Below, piece after piece: positions 16,848 to 25,006 of a stretch of 64,000 nt of DNA. A program made the translations under genes and the position numbers. The DNA lies in NCBI RefSeq assembly GCF_001723605.1, contig NZ_CP017111.1, positions 2,666,001 through 2,730,000 on the forward strand, in the 5' to 3' direction. The notes beneath the pieces were generated by a model. That model saw only the letters and a list, made by a program, of their open reading frames with translations. It searched no databases and was not told where the DNA came from. The DNA is from Sulfurospirillum halorespirans DSM 13726 (GTDB taxonomy: Bacteria > Campylobacterota > Campylobacteria > Campylobacterales > Sulfurospirillaceae). Position 1 is the first letter of the stretch; every line of letters begins with the position of its first letter.

Positions 16848-18629
16848 ATGATTTGCCCAATTTGCGAACGAAGATGCCGTGTGGAAGACAACGGCATAGG
16901 TGCATGTGGACGTTACCAATGCCAAAATGAGACGATGATAGAACGCTTTGCTAATTCGTATCTTGTCGTAGCACCCATCTCTGCTGAGACGATGCCCGTG
17001 CTTCATTTTCATCCCCGTGCCAAATTTTTGCAAATTAGCACCACAGGGTGTAATTTTGACTGTTTGGGGTGCATCTCAACCGTTGTTGCCAAAGAGATGA
17101 ATGTACAAAGCCCAGCGCTTAAACAGTTATCGCCGATGCAAATTATCAACAAAGCATTAGAGCAAAAATGCGATGGAATCGCCTTTTTAATGAATGATCC
17201 CCTCGCCTCGTTTTACACGTTTCTTGAAATTTGCACCCTTGCCAAAGAGTATGGTCTGTTGACAGGGTGTTCCACCAATGGCTATTTCACACCCGAATCT
17301 CTTGATCTACTCGCCCCTCATTTAGATTTTGTCAACATTGGGCTTAAAGGTTTGTGCAATGACGTCTACAAAAGTTGTGGCGCAAACAGCTACAAACCCG
17401 TTTTGCGCAATATTGAACTTTTTTACCGAAAAGGCGTTCATGTCGAAGTAGCATATATTCATAAAAAAGATAACGAAGAAGAGGTCTTAGCGATAGCGGA
17501 GACTTTATCACACATCTCTAAAGAGATTCCCCTTCAAATCATGCGGTTTATCCCTATTGATGATGCGAGCATTAGCCTTGAGCCTTCCATATTAGCCTCT
17601 GAGATGCTTTATAAAAAACTCATATCACATCTTGATTATGTCTATCTTTTCAACTCCCCAGGATCGGAATGCCTCAATACCTACTGTCCTGAATGTGGTG
17701 CACTGATTTTTGAGAGAGATTTTTACGGTCCAATGGGTTCAAAATTAAGAACGATTAGCCTTAACTATCAGAATAACACCTGCGCACACTGCCATCATCT
17801 TCTTCCCATCATAGGAGAACCGTGTCAAAAAGTATTTGATGAAGATGGTTTTGAAGGCGGCTATCCACTCACCAGAGCCTTAGAAATTGTCGAAGGAACA
17901 CTCGTAACTTTGGGTGTTACAGAGCAAAAAGATGTCACAACGTGTTGGGAAGAACTTTTACGAGGTGACGGGCTGAAACGTTTACATGTAAACATTCAAA
18001 ACTTTGACGATTATGCCAAAACGATTGAATATCTTGCCACACTGACCCATAGAGAAGATACTGCCAAAAAGCTTTTAACCTATATGCGAGAGAAGATTGC
18101 TGTCATTGCGCAAGAACTCCCCAACATACAAACCAAACCACGCGTCTATTACGTGATGGGGAAGCCCCTGTTTGCACTTGAAGAGGAGCGTCTTGAAAAT
18201 CAATTGGTAGAGATGGCAGGAGGTATTAGTGTCAACAAAACGCTCAGTTTAAAAGGAAGACCCGGACGAAAAATATCAGCTCAAAAACTCAACGAGCTCA
18301 ATCCTGATGTTATTTTTATTTCGTCATTTTTGGATTGTCCGCTAGATGAGTTTTACGCGTATTGTGAAAAACAAGGCATTGTTGTCAATGCAACGAAACA
18401 CAAACGCATCTATACGCACCTTGCCCCTTGCTTTGATTTTGGTAGTCCTCGTTGGATTTTAGGCTTGATGCACATTGCCAATATGCTGCATCCCGAACGG
18501 TATCATTTCGATGTTTTAAAAGAAGCAACCCTCTTTTATCGGGAGTTTTACGAAAGTGACTTTACGATTGCTTCGGTTAATCGCTCCTTTGCAAAACCAA
18601 GCAAATACCACACAATGATGCAAATTTAA
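16848..18629 (+). CDS. Radical SAM protein fused to a cytoplasmic binding-protein-like domain
   Basis: Protein of 593 residues with two parts. The N-terminal part (about 1-310) resembles activase-type radical SAM proteins: an MICPICERRC...GAC cysteine set (C3, C6, C10, C20), then the SAM-cluster motif C68-x3-C72-x2-C75 (TTGCNFDCLGC), and a third Cys group further on (CPECG, CAHCH). The C-terminal part (about 330-570) resembles the FecB/BtuF fold (RVYYVMGKP, LNELNPDVIFISSF, PRWILGLMHIANMLHPERY), like binding proteins 1 and 2. There is no signal peptide, so this part would be cytoplasmic. The ATG at 16848 has AAGGA upstream; the frame stays open for 99 codons more but these overlap binding protein 2. 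A fusion of this kind is unfamiliar to me; it may sense or process the imported ligand. Confidence 0.8.
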   Translation: MICPICERRCRVEDNGIGACGRYQCQNETMIERFANSYLVVAPISAETMPVLHFHPRAKFLQISTTGCNFDCLGCISTVVAKEMNVQSPALKQLSPMQIINKALEQKCDGIAFLMNDPLASFYTFLEICTLAKEYGLLTGCSTNGYFTPESLDLLAPHLDFVNIGLKGLCNDVYKSCGANSYKPVLRNIELFYRKGVHVEVAYIHKKDNEEEVLAIAETLSHISKEIPLQIMRFIPIDDASISLEPSILASEMLYKKLISHLDYVYLFNSPGSECLNTYCPECGALIFERDFYGPMGSKLRTISLNYQNNTCAHCHHLLPIIGEPCQKVFDEDGFEGGYPLTRALEIVEGTLVTLGVTEQKDVTTCWEELLRGDGLKRLHVNIQNFDDYAKTIEYLATLTHREDTAKKLLTYMREKIAVIAQELPNIQTKPRVYYVMGKPLFALEEERLENQLVEMAGGISVNKTLSLKGRPGRKISAQKLNELNPDVIFISSFLDCPLDEFYAYCEKQGIVVNATKHKRIYTHLAPCFDFGSPRWILGLMHIANMLHPERYHFDVLKEATLFYREFYESDFTIASVNRSFAKPSKYHTMMQI

Positions 18630-18660
18630 GCACTGCCCTCTTGTACTTAGAGGTAAATTT

Positions 18661-18684
18661 CGTTATAGTTGCATGTATATAACG
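18661..18684 (+). promoter_or_regulatory. ModE operator (perfect half-sites) upstream of the methyltransferase gene
   Basis: CGTTATA-N10-TATAACG, a perfect palindrome in its half-sites and identical to the E. coli ModE half-site consensus and spacing. It overlaps a promoter: TTGTAC (18641-18646), 17-bp spacer, TATAGT (18664-18669). It ends 16 bp before the ATG at 18701. Confidence 0.8.
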
Positions 18685-18700
18685 TTGCAAAGGACAGAGC

Positions 18701-19468
18701 ATGGAACCCAATTTCAATTTTTGGGATAATATGGCAAAGCGCTACCCGCGTTTTAATGATATTTCAATGAGTAAAGATGTCAATCACATCATCAACTGGT
18801 GTCAAAACAGAAATGTCTCATTTGAAGGTGCTTCTATTTTAGATATTGGTGCAGGTACGGGAACCATTGCCATTCCTTTAGCCCAAAAAGGTGCACACGT
18901 CACGGCTATGGACATTTCTGAGGGTATGTTAGCCGCACTCAATGAAGATGCCAAAGAGCAAGGCGTTAGCTTACAAATGCACACGCACCAAAGCGATTGG
19001 GATTCGTTTCCTCTGAGTCAACAGTACGACATCGTGATCGCGTCCATGACACCTGCGATTAGCGATCTTCAAAAAATTGACAAAATGCTAGGTGCGACCA
19101 AAGGACTTGGCATTTACGTAGGCTGGGGAAAATATCGCATCAATAAACTGGTCGAAGCCTTGGTCAAGGCGCATATCATCGAAGAAGAGGAAGATTGCGC
19201 ATCGGCAGGTTGCATTAAAGCGGCGCAATTTATTGACATCTTAGATGAGCGAAACATTCCTTATGAGAGCAGTTTTTTTGAAACCTCTTGGAGTGAAACG
19301 TATAGTTTTGAAGAGGCAAAAGAGTACGCCTACGATCAACTCAAACGCAAAGAAATCGTACCCAACGAAGCAATCGTTGAATCCATTTTGTCCGAAAATC
19401 TTGATGGCGATAAAGTCCAAGTAACCACGGAAGCTGAAAAAGGGATTATTTTATGGAGAGTTGCGTAA
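18701..19468 (+). CDS. Class I SAM-dependent methyltransferase
   Basis: Cytoplasmic methyltransferase of 255 residues with the SAM-binding motif ILDIGAGTGTIAIPLA (about 47-62) followed by the acidic VTAMDIS strand end and a motif IV-like YDIVIASMTP. The C-terminal half (about 150-255) is acidic and of unknown specificity. It has its own ModE operator and promoter, the best one in the window, so it is a predicted member of the molybdenum regulon. It could modify a metal-chelating small molecule or the pterin cofactor pathway; substrate unknown. Confidence 0.8.
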   Translation: MEPNFNFWDNMAKRYPRFNDISMSKDVNHIINWCQNRNVSFEGASILDIGAGTGTIAIPLAQKGAHVTAMDISEGMLAALNEDAKEQGVSLQMHTHQSDWDSFPLSQQYDIVIASMTPAISDLQKIDKMLGATKGLGIYVGWGKYRINKLVEALVKAHIIEEEEDCASAGCIKAAQFIDILDERNIPYESSFFETSWSETYSFEEAKEYAYDQLKRKEIVPNEAIVESILSENLDGDKVQVTTEAEKGIILWRVA

Positions 19469-19474
19469 GAAGAT

Positions 19475-19496
19475 GAAGATGCCAAAAGGCATCTTC
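19475..19496. terminator. Bidirectional terminator between methyltransferase and mop
   Basis: Perfect inverted repeat GAAGATGCC / GGCATCTTC with an AAAA loop (19475-19483, 19488-19496), between two convergent genes, followed by a T-rich stretch on the plus strand. Confidence 0.75.
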
Positions 19497-19504
19497 TCGT
19501 AATT

Positions 19505-19714
19505 TTATTCTTTAATCAATAAAACGCTAACTGCTTTAACCACGACTTTAACTTTGTCACCCTCTTTAAGACCCATCTCTTCAATCGATTCCATCGTCAT
19601 CACTGAGCTCATTTTATTGGCAATAATGTCGCCTACATCGACTTGGCACATCACTTCGCCTTTTTTAATCTTTGTAACCGTTGCAGTGATCTCATTTCTA
19701 GCGCCGTATTTCAT
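19505..19714 (-). CDS. mop: Molybdenum-pterin/molybdate-binding protein (molbindin)
   Basis: Single Mop/TOBE domain of 69 residues (MKYGARNEITATVTKIKKGE, then VDVGDIIANKMSSVMT). The family forms hexamers that bind and buffer molybdate or tungstate in the cytoplasm. SARNQ-like start GARNE matches the Mop domains of ModE at 12117-12890. It is convergent with the methyltransferase. An inverted repeat GTAGGA-AAA-TCCTAC lies at 19735-19749, about 20 bp before its start, a possible operator. Its presence here supports the reading of the whole block as molybdenum-related. Confidence 0.93.
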   Translation of the reverse strand: MKYGARNEITATVTKIKKGEVMCQVDVGDIIANKMSSVMTMESIEEMGLKEGDKVKVVVKAVSVLLIKE

Positions 19715-19734
19715 CTCAGACTCCTTGGGTTAAT

Positions 19735-19749
19735 GTAGGAAAATCCTAC
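19735..19749 (-). promoter_or_regulatory. Inverted repeat upstream of mop
   Basis: Perfect 6-bp inverted repeat GTAGGA / TCCTAC with a 3-bp centre, 21 bp before the mop start codon. It does not fit the ModE pattern. Possible operator or leader hairpin. Confidence 0.35.
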
Positions 19750-19883
19750 TCCAAAGCCTTATAACCTGTCAATTCCAAACGCTTTACATGTAAAGATGTT
19801 TAGAGCCATTCCAAGCGCTTATTTTCAAGAGGCAAAGCTCCTTTATGTTATACTTGCATCAAATTCTACTAAAGGTTTTGGGG

Positions 19884-20273
19884 ATGTTCTACACCGTTTT
19901 GGCTATTTTCTCAGGTGCTGGTTTTGGTGCACTTTTACGCTGGTTTTTAGGTACTAAACTCAACAGCTACACCCCTTCTATTCCCTTAGGAACACTCAGT
20001 GCCAATTTAATTGGCGGATATTTGATTGGATTATTTATCGCTTTCTTCGCCTCCAACACAGCCATTGCACCCGAATGGCGGCTTTTCATCATTACAGGAT
20101 TTTTAGGTGGACTCACCACCTTTAGCACCTTTAGCGCCGAGATCGTCGCCCTCATTCAAGAAGGACGTTTTAGTATGAGCGTTGTCGCAGTTTTTTTACA
20201 TGTCATGGGTTCAATTACGATGACGCTGCTGGGCATTGCCAGTTACACCCTACTTCACAAAGGAAGCTTATGA
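19884..20273 (+). CDS. crcB: Fluoride exporter CrcB/Fluc
   Basis: Small membrane protein of 129 residues with four membrane segments, forming a dual-topology dimeric fluoride channel. Family motifs are visible: [27 protein letters not shown] and [18 protein letters not shown] start at the ATG at 19884 with GGTTTTGGGG upstream; an in-frame ATG at 19845 would add 13 residues without homology. It overlaps the DUF190 gene by 4 bp (ATGA). A TATACT -10 is visible near 19850. No fluoride-riboswitch consensus was found in the leader. Confidence 0.9.
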   Translation: MFYTVLAIFSGAGFGALLRWFLGTKLNSYTPSIPLGTLSANLIGGYLIGLFIAFFASNTAIAPEWRLFIITGFLGGLTTFSTFSAEIVALIQEGRFSMSVVAVFLHVMGSITMTLLGIASYTLLHKGSL

Positions 20274-20581
20274 AAGGTTTTCAACTCGTTTTTTTAACCC
20301 TACAAAGTCGCAAACACCCCAATGGTGAGCACATCAGCCAGTGGCTTATGGATGTTTCTGAAAAAATTGGCATCAAAGGCGTAACGATTTTAAAGGCATC
20401 CCAAGGTATTGGAAGAGATGGAAAACTGCACTCTTCAAACTTTTTTGAACTGGCGGATGAGCCCCTTGAGATTATGATGAATGTGAATGAAGCAGAGTGT
20501 GAAAAACTCTTTACACTTCTAAGTGAAGAGAAGCTGGGACTTTTTTACACCAAAACTGCGATCGAATTTGGGACAATTTAG
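20270..20581 (+). CDS. DUF190 family protein
   Basis: Small soluble protein of 103 residues of the DUF190/UPF0166 family, a ferredoxin-like fold related to PII-type proteins. Features: [20 protein letters not shown], then [14 protein letters not shown] and a C-terminal beta strand set. Genes of this family are often coupled to crcB, as here by a 4-bp overlap. A regulatory or nucleotide-binding role in fluoride resistance is plausible; function is not established from sequence. Confidence 0.8.
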   Translation: MKGFQLVFLTLQSRKHPNGEHISQWLMDVSEKIGIKGVTILKASQGIGRDGKLHSSNFFELADEPLEIMMNVNEAECEKLFTLLSEEKLGLFYTKTAIEFGTI

Positions 20582-20586
20582 TTCAG

Positions 20587-20631
20587 GAGCGTTCGTGCCC
20601 AGTCAGTTTTAAGAACGCTCATCTTTTTTTT
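20587..20631 (+). terminator. Rho-independent terminator of crcB-DUF190
   Basis: Inverted repeat GAGCGTTC / GAACGCTC (20587-20594, 20613-20620) followed by ATC and eight T residues. Classic intrinsic terminator 6 bp after the stop. Confidence 0.85.
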
Positions 20632-21083
20632 CAAAAACTCCACTCTCTTGCACCTTTTTTTATGACACAACGATACATGACTCTAAAAATAAGTCACGCA
20701 AAAATAGACGAATTAATTTTACAAAATTTAATGATATTTGTATACAACTTTACTAAGGTATCAAAATTTATTTTATTTTTAAAATTTTATCACATATCAC
20801 TTATCAAATAATCATCATTTATGAGTCTAATTCTCAAAAGTACATTTTTTATTGAAAAACACCATAAAAAGGCATCAAAGTGAATCTTTATGCCACAAAA
20901 AAGACACTTTTACTACATAATAGGGCTTAAAAGTACTATCATTTCTCCTAAAAATCCATTTATATACAACTGATCTATCTGATATACTTCATAAAAATAT
21001 GGAAGTATTAAGGTTAATCTTTCTTCCCACTCATGAAAAGATGACGAAAAAATAATAACCATTTCTTTATAAAGGAGGAAATG
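20632..21083. other. AT-rich intergenic region before AraC regulator 1
   Basis: About 450 bp without a convincing gene, unusually AT-rich compared with its surroundings. It ends in a strong AAAGGAGG ribosome site for the regulator gene. I see no clear repeats, RNA gene or ModE-like site. The low GC suggests a regulatory region bound by nucleoid proteins or the scar of a lost gene. Confidence 0.5.
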
Positions 21084-21896
21084 ATGACACTACCTCATTA
21101 TAGTATTACAGAAGAGCATTTTAGAATCGATAAAATCGAATATCTAACGCCTGTTCCTCGGCATAAACATGATTGCTATGAGCTTTTTTTTATTCTTGAA
21201 GGCGAAGGAACATTTTACGTGGATTGTCAGAGTTATGAAATTCACAAACACTCCTTTTTTCTCGTCTCTCCCAATCAAATCCATGGCTGGGAACACACGC
21301 GCAATCTTCATGGGTATCTTTTGAAATTCGATGCCTCTTTCTTCTCTGAGCGATCGTTCATCGAATACATCTCTCTTTTTCATTTTGATACGGTGAATGT
21401 CAGCGAGTCTGAATTTTTATCCTTTGAGTCTGTTCTGAAAAGCTTACATGTAGAATACCGCACATCCAAATCATTTAAAGATTGCACGATTACCAATCTA
21501 CTTCAAATTTTGCTCATTTATGTCAAACGTGCGTTACCTGCAAAACCTGCATCGTTTATGACCAATGCGCTTTTTACAAAACTCAATGATCTTATGCATG
21601 AGAACAACTACCAAATCACACCTGTCACCTACTACGCTAAAAAATTAAAAACCAGTGTCAAGCTTCTCAATCAAGCTATTAAAGAGAGTTCAGGCTTTAA
21701 CTGCGGTGAATTTATTCGCACGAAGACGATGCAAGAAGCCAAAAGACTTCTCAAATACGACACCATGTCTTGCAATGAAATTGCTGATCGTTTAGGCTTT
21801 ATAGACCCCTCGTACTTCAGTCGATTCTTTAAACGTGAAGTGGGTGTTTCTCCCAAAAATTTTCGTAACGCATTGGAACAAAAGTACAATTTTTAA
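21084..21896 (+). CDS. AraC family transcription regulator 1
   Basis: Protein of 270 residues: an N-terminal cupin-like sensor domain (with PVPRHKHDCYELFFILEGEGTF-type HxHxxYE metal/ligand motif in the first 50 residues) and a C-terminal double helix-turn-helix (about 170-265, ending AYFSRFFKRE-like DPSYFSRFFKREVGVSPK). Of two adjacent ATGs the one at 21084 has the better spacing to GGAGG. A paralogue lies at 24032-24874. Between them are an outer-membrane protein and a YceI gene, which this regulator may control. Confidence 0.88.
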   Translation: MTLPHYSITEEHFRIDKIEYLTPVPRHKHDCYELFFILEGEGTFYVDCQSYEIHKHSFFLVSPNQIHGWEHTRNLHGYLLKFDASFFSERSFIEYISLFHFDTVNVSESEFLSFESVLKSLHVEYRTSKSFKDCTITNLLQILLIYVKRALPAKPASFMTNALFTKLNDLMHENNYQITPVTYYAKKLKTSVKLLNQAIKESSGFNCGEFIRTKTMQEAKRLLKYDTMSCNEIADRLGFIDPSYFSRFFKREVGVSPKNFRNALEQKYNF

Positions 21897-21970
21897 TAAT
21901 GAAAATCCATTTTAAAAAGAAAAGTTAATCGTTATAATTTATCTGAAATTTAACTTTCGGAGGAATTACA

Positions 21971-23254
21971 ATGAAAAAAATCGCTATCGTACTTTTAAGT
22001 ACTGTTGTCTGTGGCACTTTGGCGAGTGCTAAGATTGTTCAACAATTTGAACCAGAAAAAGATACTTCTGCTTTCAGTGGAAAACCAGAAGTCAGTTTTG
22101 CCGTTGACTTGTCTTTTTACTATCAAGGATTAAGTCAAGACTGGCAAGGTACTACGACAAATGGCACAACCTATACCACCAACAGTGGTATTGAAGAAGC
22201 GCTTATTTTGCCAACGGCAAACTTTGATATTTACGGAAAAATCATGAGTGGTTTTAATGTTAAGTTACAAACCATGCTAGCAAGTCACCACCACAATGAA
22301 ACCTATGTTAAAGGTGGTTATGCAACCATCGATAACTTGGATTTTATAGCGCCTGGTTTTCTCTCAAACATTATGCACGATACAACGATTAAAATCGGTG
22401 TCAATGACATTAACTATGGTGATGATCAGTACAGAAGAACGGATAACGCGAATGTGATGCGAAACCCCTTTATCAATAACTTAGCCGTTGATGGTTACAC
22501 ACAAGGTACGCATATTGAAGTGCTTTACCGTATTCCGGCTATCAGTTCATTTGCGATGGTGGGTATCACGAACGGTCAAGCTAACCCTCAAGATACAACC
22601 ATTGTTGAGACATCAAGTACAAGCAGTAACCGTTATGCGCTTTATGGTAAACTTGGATTCGATCACGAATTCAGTGATGATTTACGCTTTAGAATTAGCG
22701 AATCTGTCTATTATATCGAAGGTGTCAACAGAGTTGATTTATACAATGGCGATAAAGCAGGTAATGTTATTCGAAACGTTTATGGTACAGCAAATACCGA
22801 TGTTTTCTCTTCAGGATGGCAACCAACATCGGTTTACACTTCTGTGGGTACAGCGACCATAACACCGGATGTTCTTGCCGCTAAAACAAACCTTTTCTTA
22901 AAATACAAAGATACCGAATTTTACGCTATGTATGAAGTCATCAATGCAGAAGACATTAACGGTAAATCTGCCGATACAAAACACTACGCAGTCGATCTTG
23001 TCCAACGTTTTTACAATGACAAATTCTGGCTAGCAGCACGCTATGAAAATGCTGTTCAAGAATATCAAGATGCCTTCAATGACTTTGGTGATGCAGAATT
23101 AACCCAATGGCAATTAGCAGCAGGTTGGTTCCTCTCTAAAAATGCTGTTGCAAAAATCGAATACATCGATCAAGAGCGTGAGAAATTTTCTATCTATAGA
23201 AACGGCAACGCAAGCTTCAACGGCTTTATGGTCAACGCAGCGCTTAGCTTCTAA
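21971..23254 (+). CDS. Outer-membrane beta-barrel protein, porin-like
   Basis: Secreted protein of 427 residues with signal peptide MKKIAIVLLSTVVCGTLASA and a long beta-rich region of alternating hydrophobic residues ending FNGFMVNAALSF, with a C-terminal Phe typical of outer-membrane barrels. It resembles porin-type proteins of Campylobacterota but I cannot name a family with certainty. It lies 74 bp after AraC regulator 1 and 17 bp before the YceI gene. A channel for a small solute under control of the AraC proteins is plausible. Confidence 0.65.
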   Translation: MKKIAIVLLSTVVCGTLASAKIVQQFEPEKDTSAFSGKPEVSFAVDLSFYYQGLSQDWQGTTTNGTTYTTNSGIEEALILPTANFDIYGKIMSGFNVKLQTMLASHHHNETYVKGGYATIDNLDFIAPGFLSNIMHDTTIKIGVNDINYGDDQYRRTDNANVMRNPFINNLAVDGYTQGTHIEVLYRIPAISSFAMVGITNGQANPQDTTIVETSSTSSNRYALYGKLGFDHEFSDDLRFRISESVYYIEGVNRVDLYNGDKAGNVIRNVYGTANTDVFSSGWQPTSVYTSVGTATITPDVLAAKTNLFLKYKDTEFYAMYEVINAEDINGKSADTKHYAVDLVQRFYNDKFWLAARYENAVQEYQDAFNDFGDAELTQWQLAAGWFLSKNAVAKIEYIDQEREKFSIYRNGNASFNGFMVNAALSF

Positions 23255-23271
23255 TTTTACAAGGATTTAAC

Positions 23272-23754
23272 GTGAAAAAATTGATTTGCAGCCTTTTACT
23301 TTTATCTGGTTTGGTTTACGCTGAGAACATTGAGATTCATGGAACATCGACACTCCATGATTGGAAAATGGTCTCAAACAAAACCGATGTTGCTTTTGAA
23401 AACGATGGTTCTAAAATCACAAAACTGAACGTTTCCGTTCAAATTAAAACACTGAAAAGTGGTGATGAAGGACTCGATGAGAAAGCTTATGAGACACTCA
23501 AAATTGATCGCAACAATGTGATTACCTTTAAGCTTCTTGAAGCTGATTTAGCAGCAGGCACGGTTAAAGGTGTTTTCAAAGTGCTTGATAAAGAGCGAAC
23601 CGAAACACTGAAGCCTGAAGTTTTAACGCTCGATCATGTTGCGGGTAACTTTAAAGTCAAAATGACAGAGTTTGGTCTTGAAATCCCATCTGTTATGTTT
23701 GGTGCAATTAAATCAGGTGATGAAGTAACCGTTAAATACGACATCAAGAAATAA
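23272..23754 (+). CDS. YceI-like periplasmic protein 1
   Basis: Exported lipocalin-like protein of 160 residues; signal peptide MKKLICSLLLLSGLVYA and GTG start at 23272 after AAGGA. IEIHGTSTLHDWKMVSN and VTFKLLEADL-type strands match the YceI fold, which binds polyisoprenoid or other lipids in its barrel. It is shorter and diverged from YceI protein 2 (44435-45001). Cotranscribed with the porin-like gene; terminators follow at 23777-23866. Confidence 0.75.
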   Translation: MKKLICSLLLLSGLVYAENIEIHGTSTLHDWKMVSNKTDVAFENDGSKITKLNVSVQIKTLKSGDEGLDEKAYETLKIDRNNVITFKLLEADLAAGTVKGVFKVLDKERTETLKPEVLTLDHVAGNFKVKMTEFGLEIPSVMFGAIKSGDEVTVKYDIKK

Positions 23755-23776
23755 GATCCTTAAACCCATATTCTAA

Positions 23777-23866
23777 GAAGAGAGGTCATGACCGCCAAGC
23801 TTCCTCTCTTCTAAAACTCCTTAAATAGTCTCTTTGCTACAGCTTTTTTATAAGAGCTGTAGCAAA
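23777..23866 (+). terminator. Two tandem hairpins after the YceI-like gene
   Basis: First hairpin GAAGAGAGG / CCTCTCTTC (23777-23785, 23803-23811). Second, stronger one TTTGCTACAGCT / AGCTGTAGCAAA (23833-23844, 23855-23866), a perfect 12-bp stem followed by an AT-rich stretch. Likely end of the porin-YceI transcript. Confidence 0.7.
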
Positions 23867-24031
23867 AATTGTGTCCTATTTTAGAGGTGAGTCAGTCCAT
23901 TAAATTAAGTATTTCATGTTAGAGTACACGCGTATGAACATTGCTATACTTATTGAAGTGTATCGTTTCATTTCACAGCCTCGTTTACATGTAACGATGC
24001 GAATACCATACAAATTTTAGCAGGAAATCTA

Positions 24032-24874
24032 ATGCACACGGAAGTCAAGCTTTTTTACGATATTGACCCAAACAGCCCCAATGAGGAGCGAAATTTTTTT
24101 ATCGGACAAGCTAAGCATGCACCTTTGCCAGAAGGAACGCCTCCTCCACTCCCGCACCGTCACCCTTTTTATGAAATTATTTTTGTTGAAAAAGGCAATG
24201 GCATTATGCGCATTGACTTTACCGATAGACCGATGCAAAAAGGCTCTTTGTACCTGATGCTCCCTTCTCAAATCCATTTACCTCTTTACACGGGAGAATT
24301 TCAAGGCTTTTTGCTCCGTTTTGACATCTCCATTTTTGCAGACAAGACATTTTTGGAAAATCTCTCTATCTTTAATTTTGATTATCTGCTGGTTGAAGAG
24401 CCCGCTTACAGTGCCTTAGAGGGGTTGTTACTCAGTTTACATGAAGAGTTTAAAAGCGAAAAAGCACTGAAACAGTGTACGATCAACAACTTACTCAAAC
24501 TCTTTTTGATTCAAGTACAAAGGCTTCTGCCCAATGTCGTCAATGAAAACACCCAAACGACTATTTTTGGCTCACTCAACACTCTTTTAGAGAGCAATAA
24601 TTATAAAATTCAAACGCCCGCTTTTTATGCCAAAAAACTCAAAATTTCACTCAAAGTGCTCAATCAAGCCGTCAAAGAGTACACAAGCATTCCTTGTGGT
24701 GAATACATTCGCTCCAAAACGGTCATAGAGGCCAAACGACTGCTCTGTTATACAGGAATGAATTCCAATGAAATTGCTGCGATGCTAGGCTTTGAAGATG
24801 CGGCCTATTTTAGCCGCTTTTTTAAACGAGAGACGGGATTTACCCCATTGGTATTTCGAAAGCAATCACTTTAA
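24032..24874 (+). CDS. AraC family transcription regulator 2
   Basis: Protein of 280 residues, paralogous to the regulator at 21084. The N-terminal cupin-like domain contains LPHRHPFYEIIFVEKGNGIM, and the C-terminal HTH pair contains LNQAVKEYTSIPCGEYIRS and DAAYFSRFFKRETGFTPL, almost the same as in regulator 1. Tandem-type duplication around the porin-YceI pair suggests two regulators reading different or opposing signals for the same target. A strong intrinsic terminator follows directly. Confidence 0.88.
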   Translation: MHTEVKLFYDIDPNSPNEERNFFIGQAKHAPLPEGTPPPLPHRHPFYEIIFVEKGNGIMRIDFTDRPMQKGSLYLMLPSQIHLPLYTGEFQGFLLRFDISIFADKTFLENLSIFNFDYLLVEEPAYSALEGLLLSLHEEFKSEKALKQCTINNLLKLFLIQVQRLLPNVVNENTQTTIFGSLNTLLESNNYKIQTPAFYAKKLKISLKVLNQAVKEYTSIPCGEYIRSKTVIEAKRLLCYTGMNSNEIAAMLGFEDAAYFSRFFKRETGFTPLVFRKQSL

Positions 24875-24875
24875 A

Positions 24876-24902
24876 AAAAGCCCCATTTCTGGGGCTTTTA
24901 TC
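24876..24902 (+). terminator. Intrinsic terminator of AraC regulator 2
   Basis: AAAAGCCCC / GGGGCTTTT stem (24876-24884, 24891-24899) with a 6-nt loop and T-rich tail. It immediately follows the stop codon. Confidence 0.85.
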
Positions 24903-24928
24903 TTTACATGTAAGCCTACATGTAAAAC

Positions 24929-24952
24929 AATTTTTCTGCCTCACAAGAGGCA
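24929..24952 (-). terminator. Intrinsic terminator of FDH operon 2
   Basis: Stem TGCCTC / GAGGCA with an ACAA loop (24937-24952); read leftward it is followed by AGAAAAATTGTTTT. It lies about 55 bp beyond the fdhC stop. Confidence 0.65.
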
Positions 24953-25006
24953 AGCTTCAGTGACTCCTACGTAGTTTTTCAAGCTTGGCTTGGAAAGCGT
25001 GTAAAG

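Noticed and set aside
19800-19883. Fluoride riboswitch before crcB
   Set aside because: The leader lacks the conserved crcB-motif elements; only a -10-like TATACT is visible.
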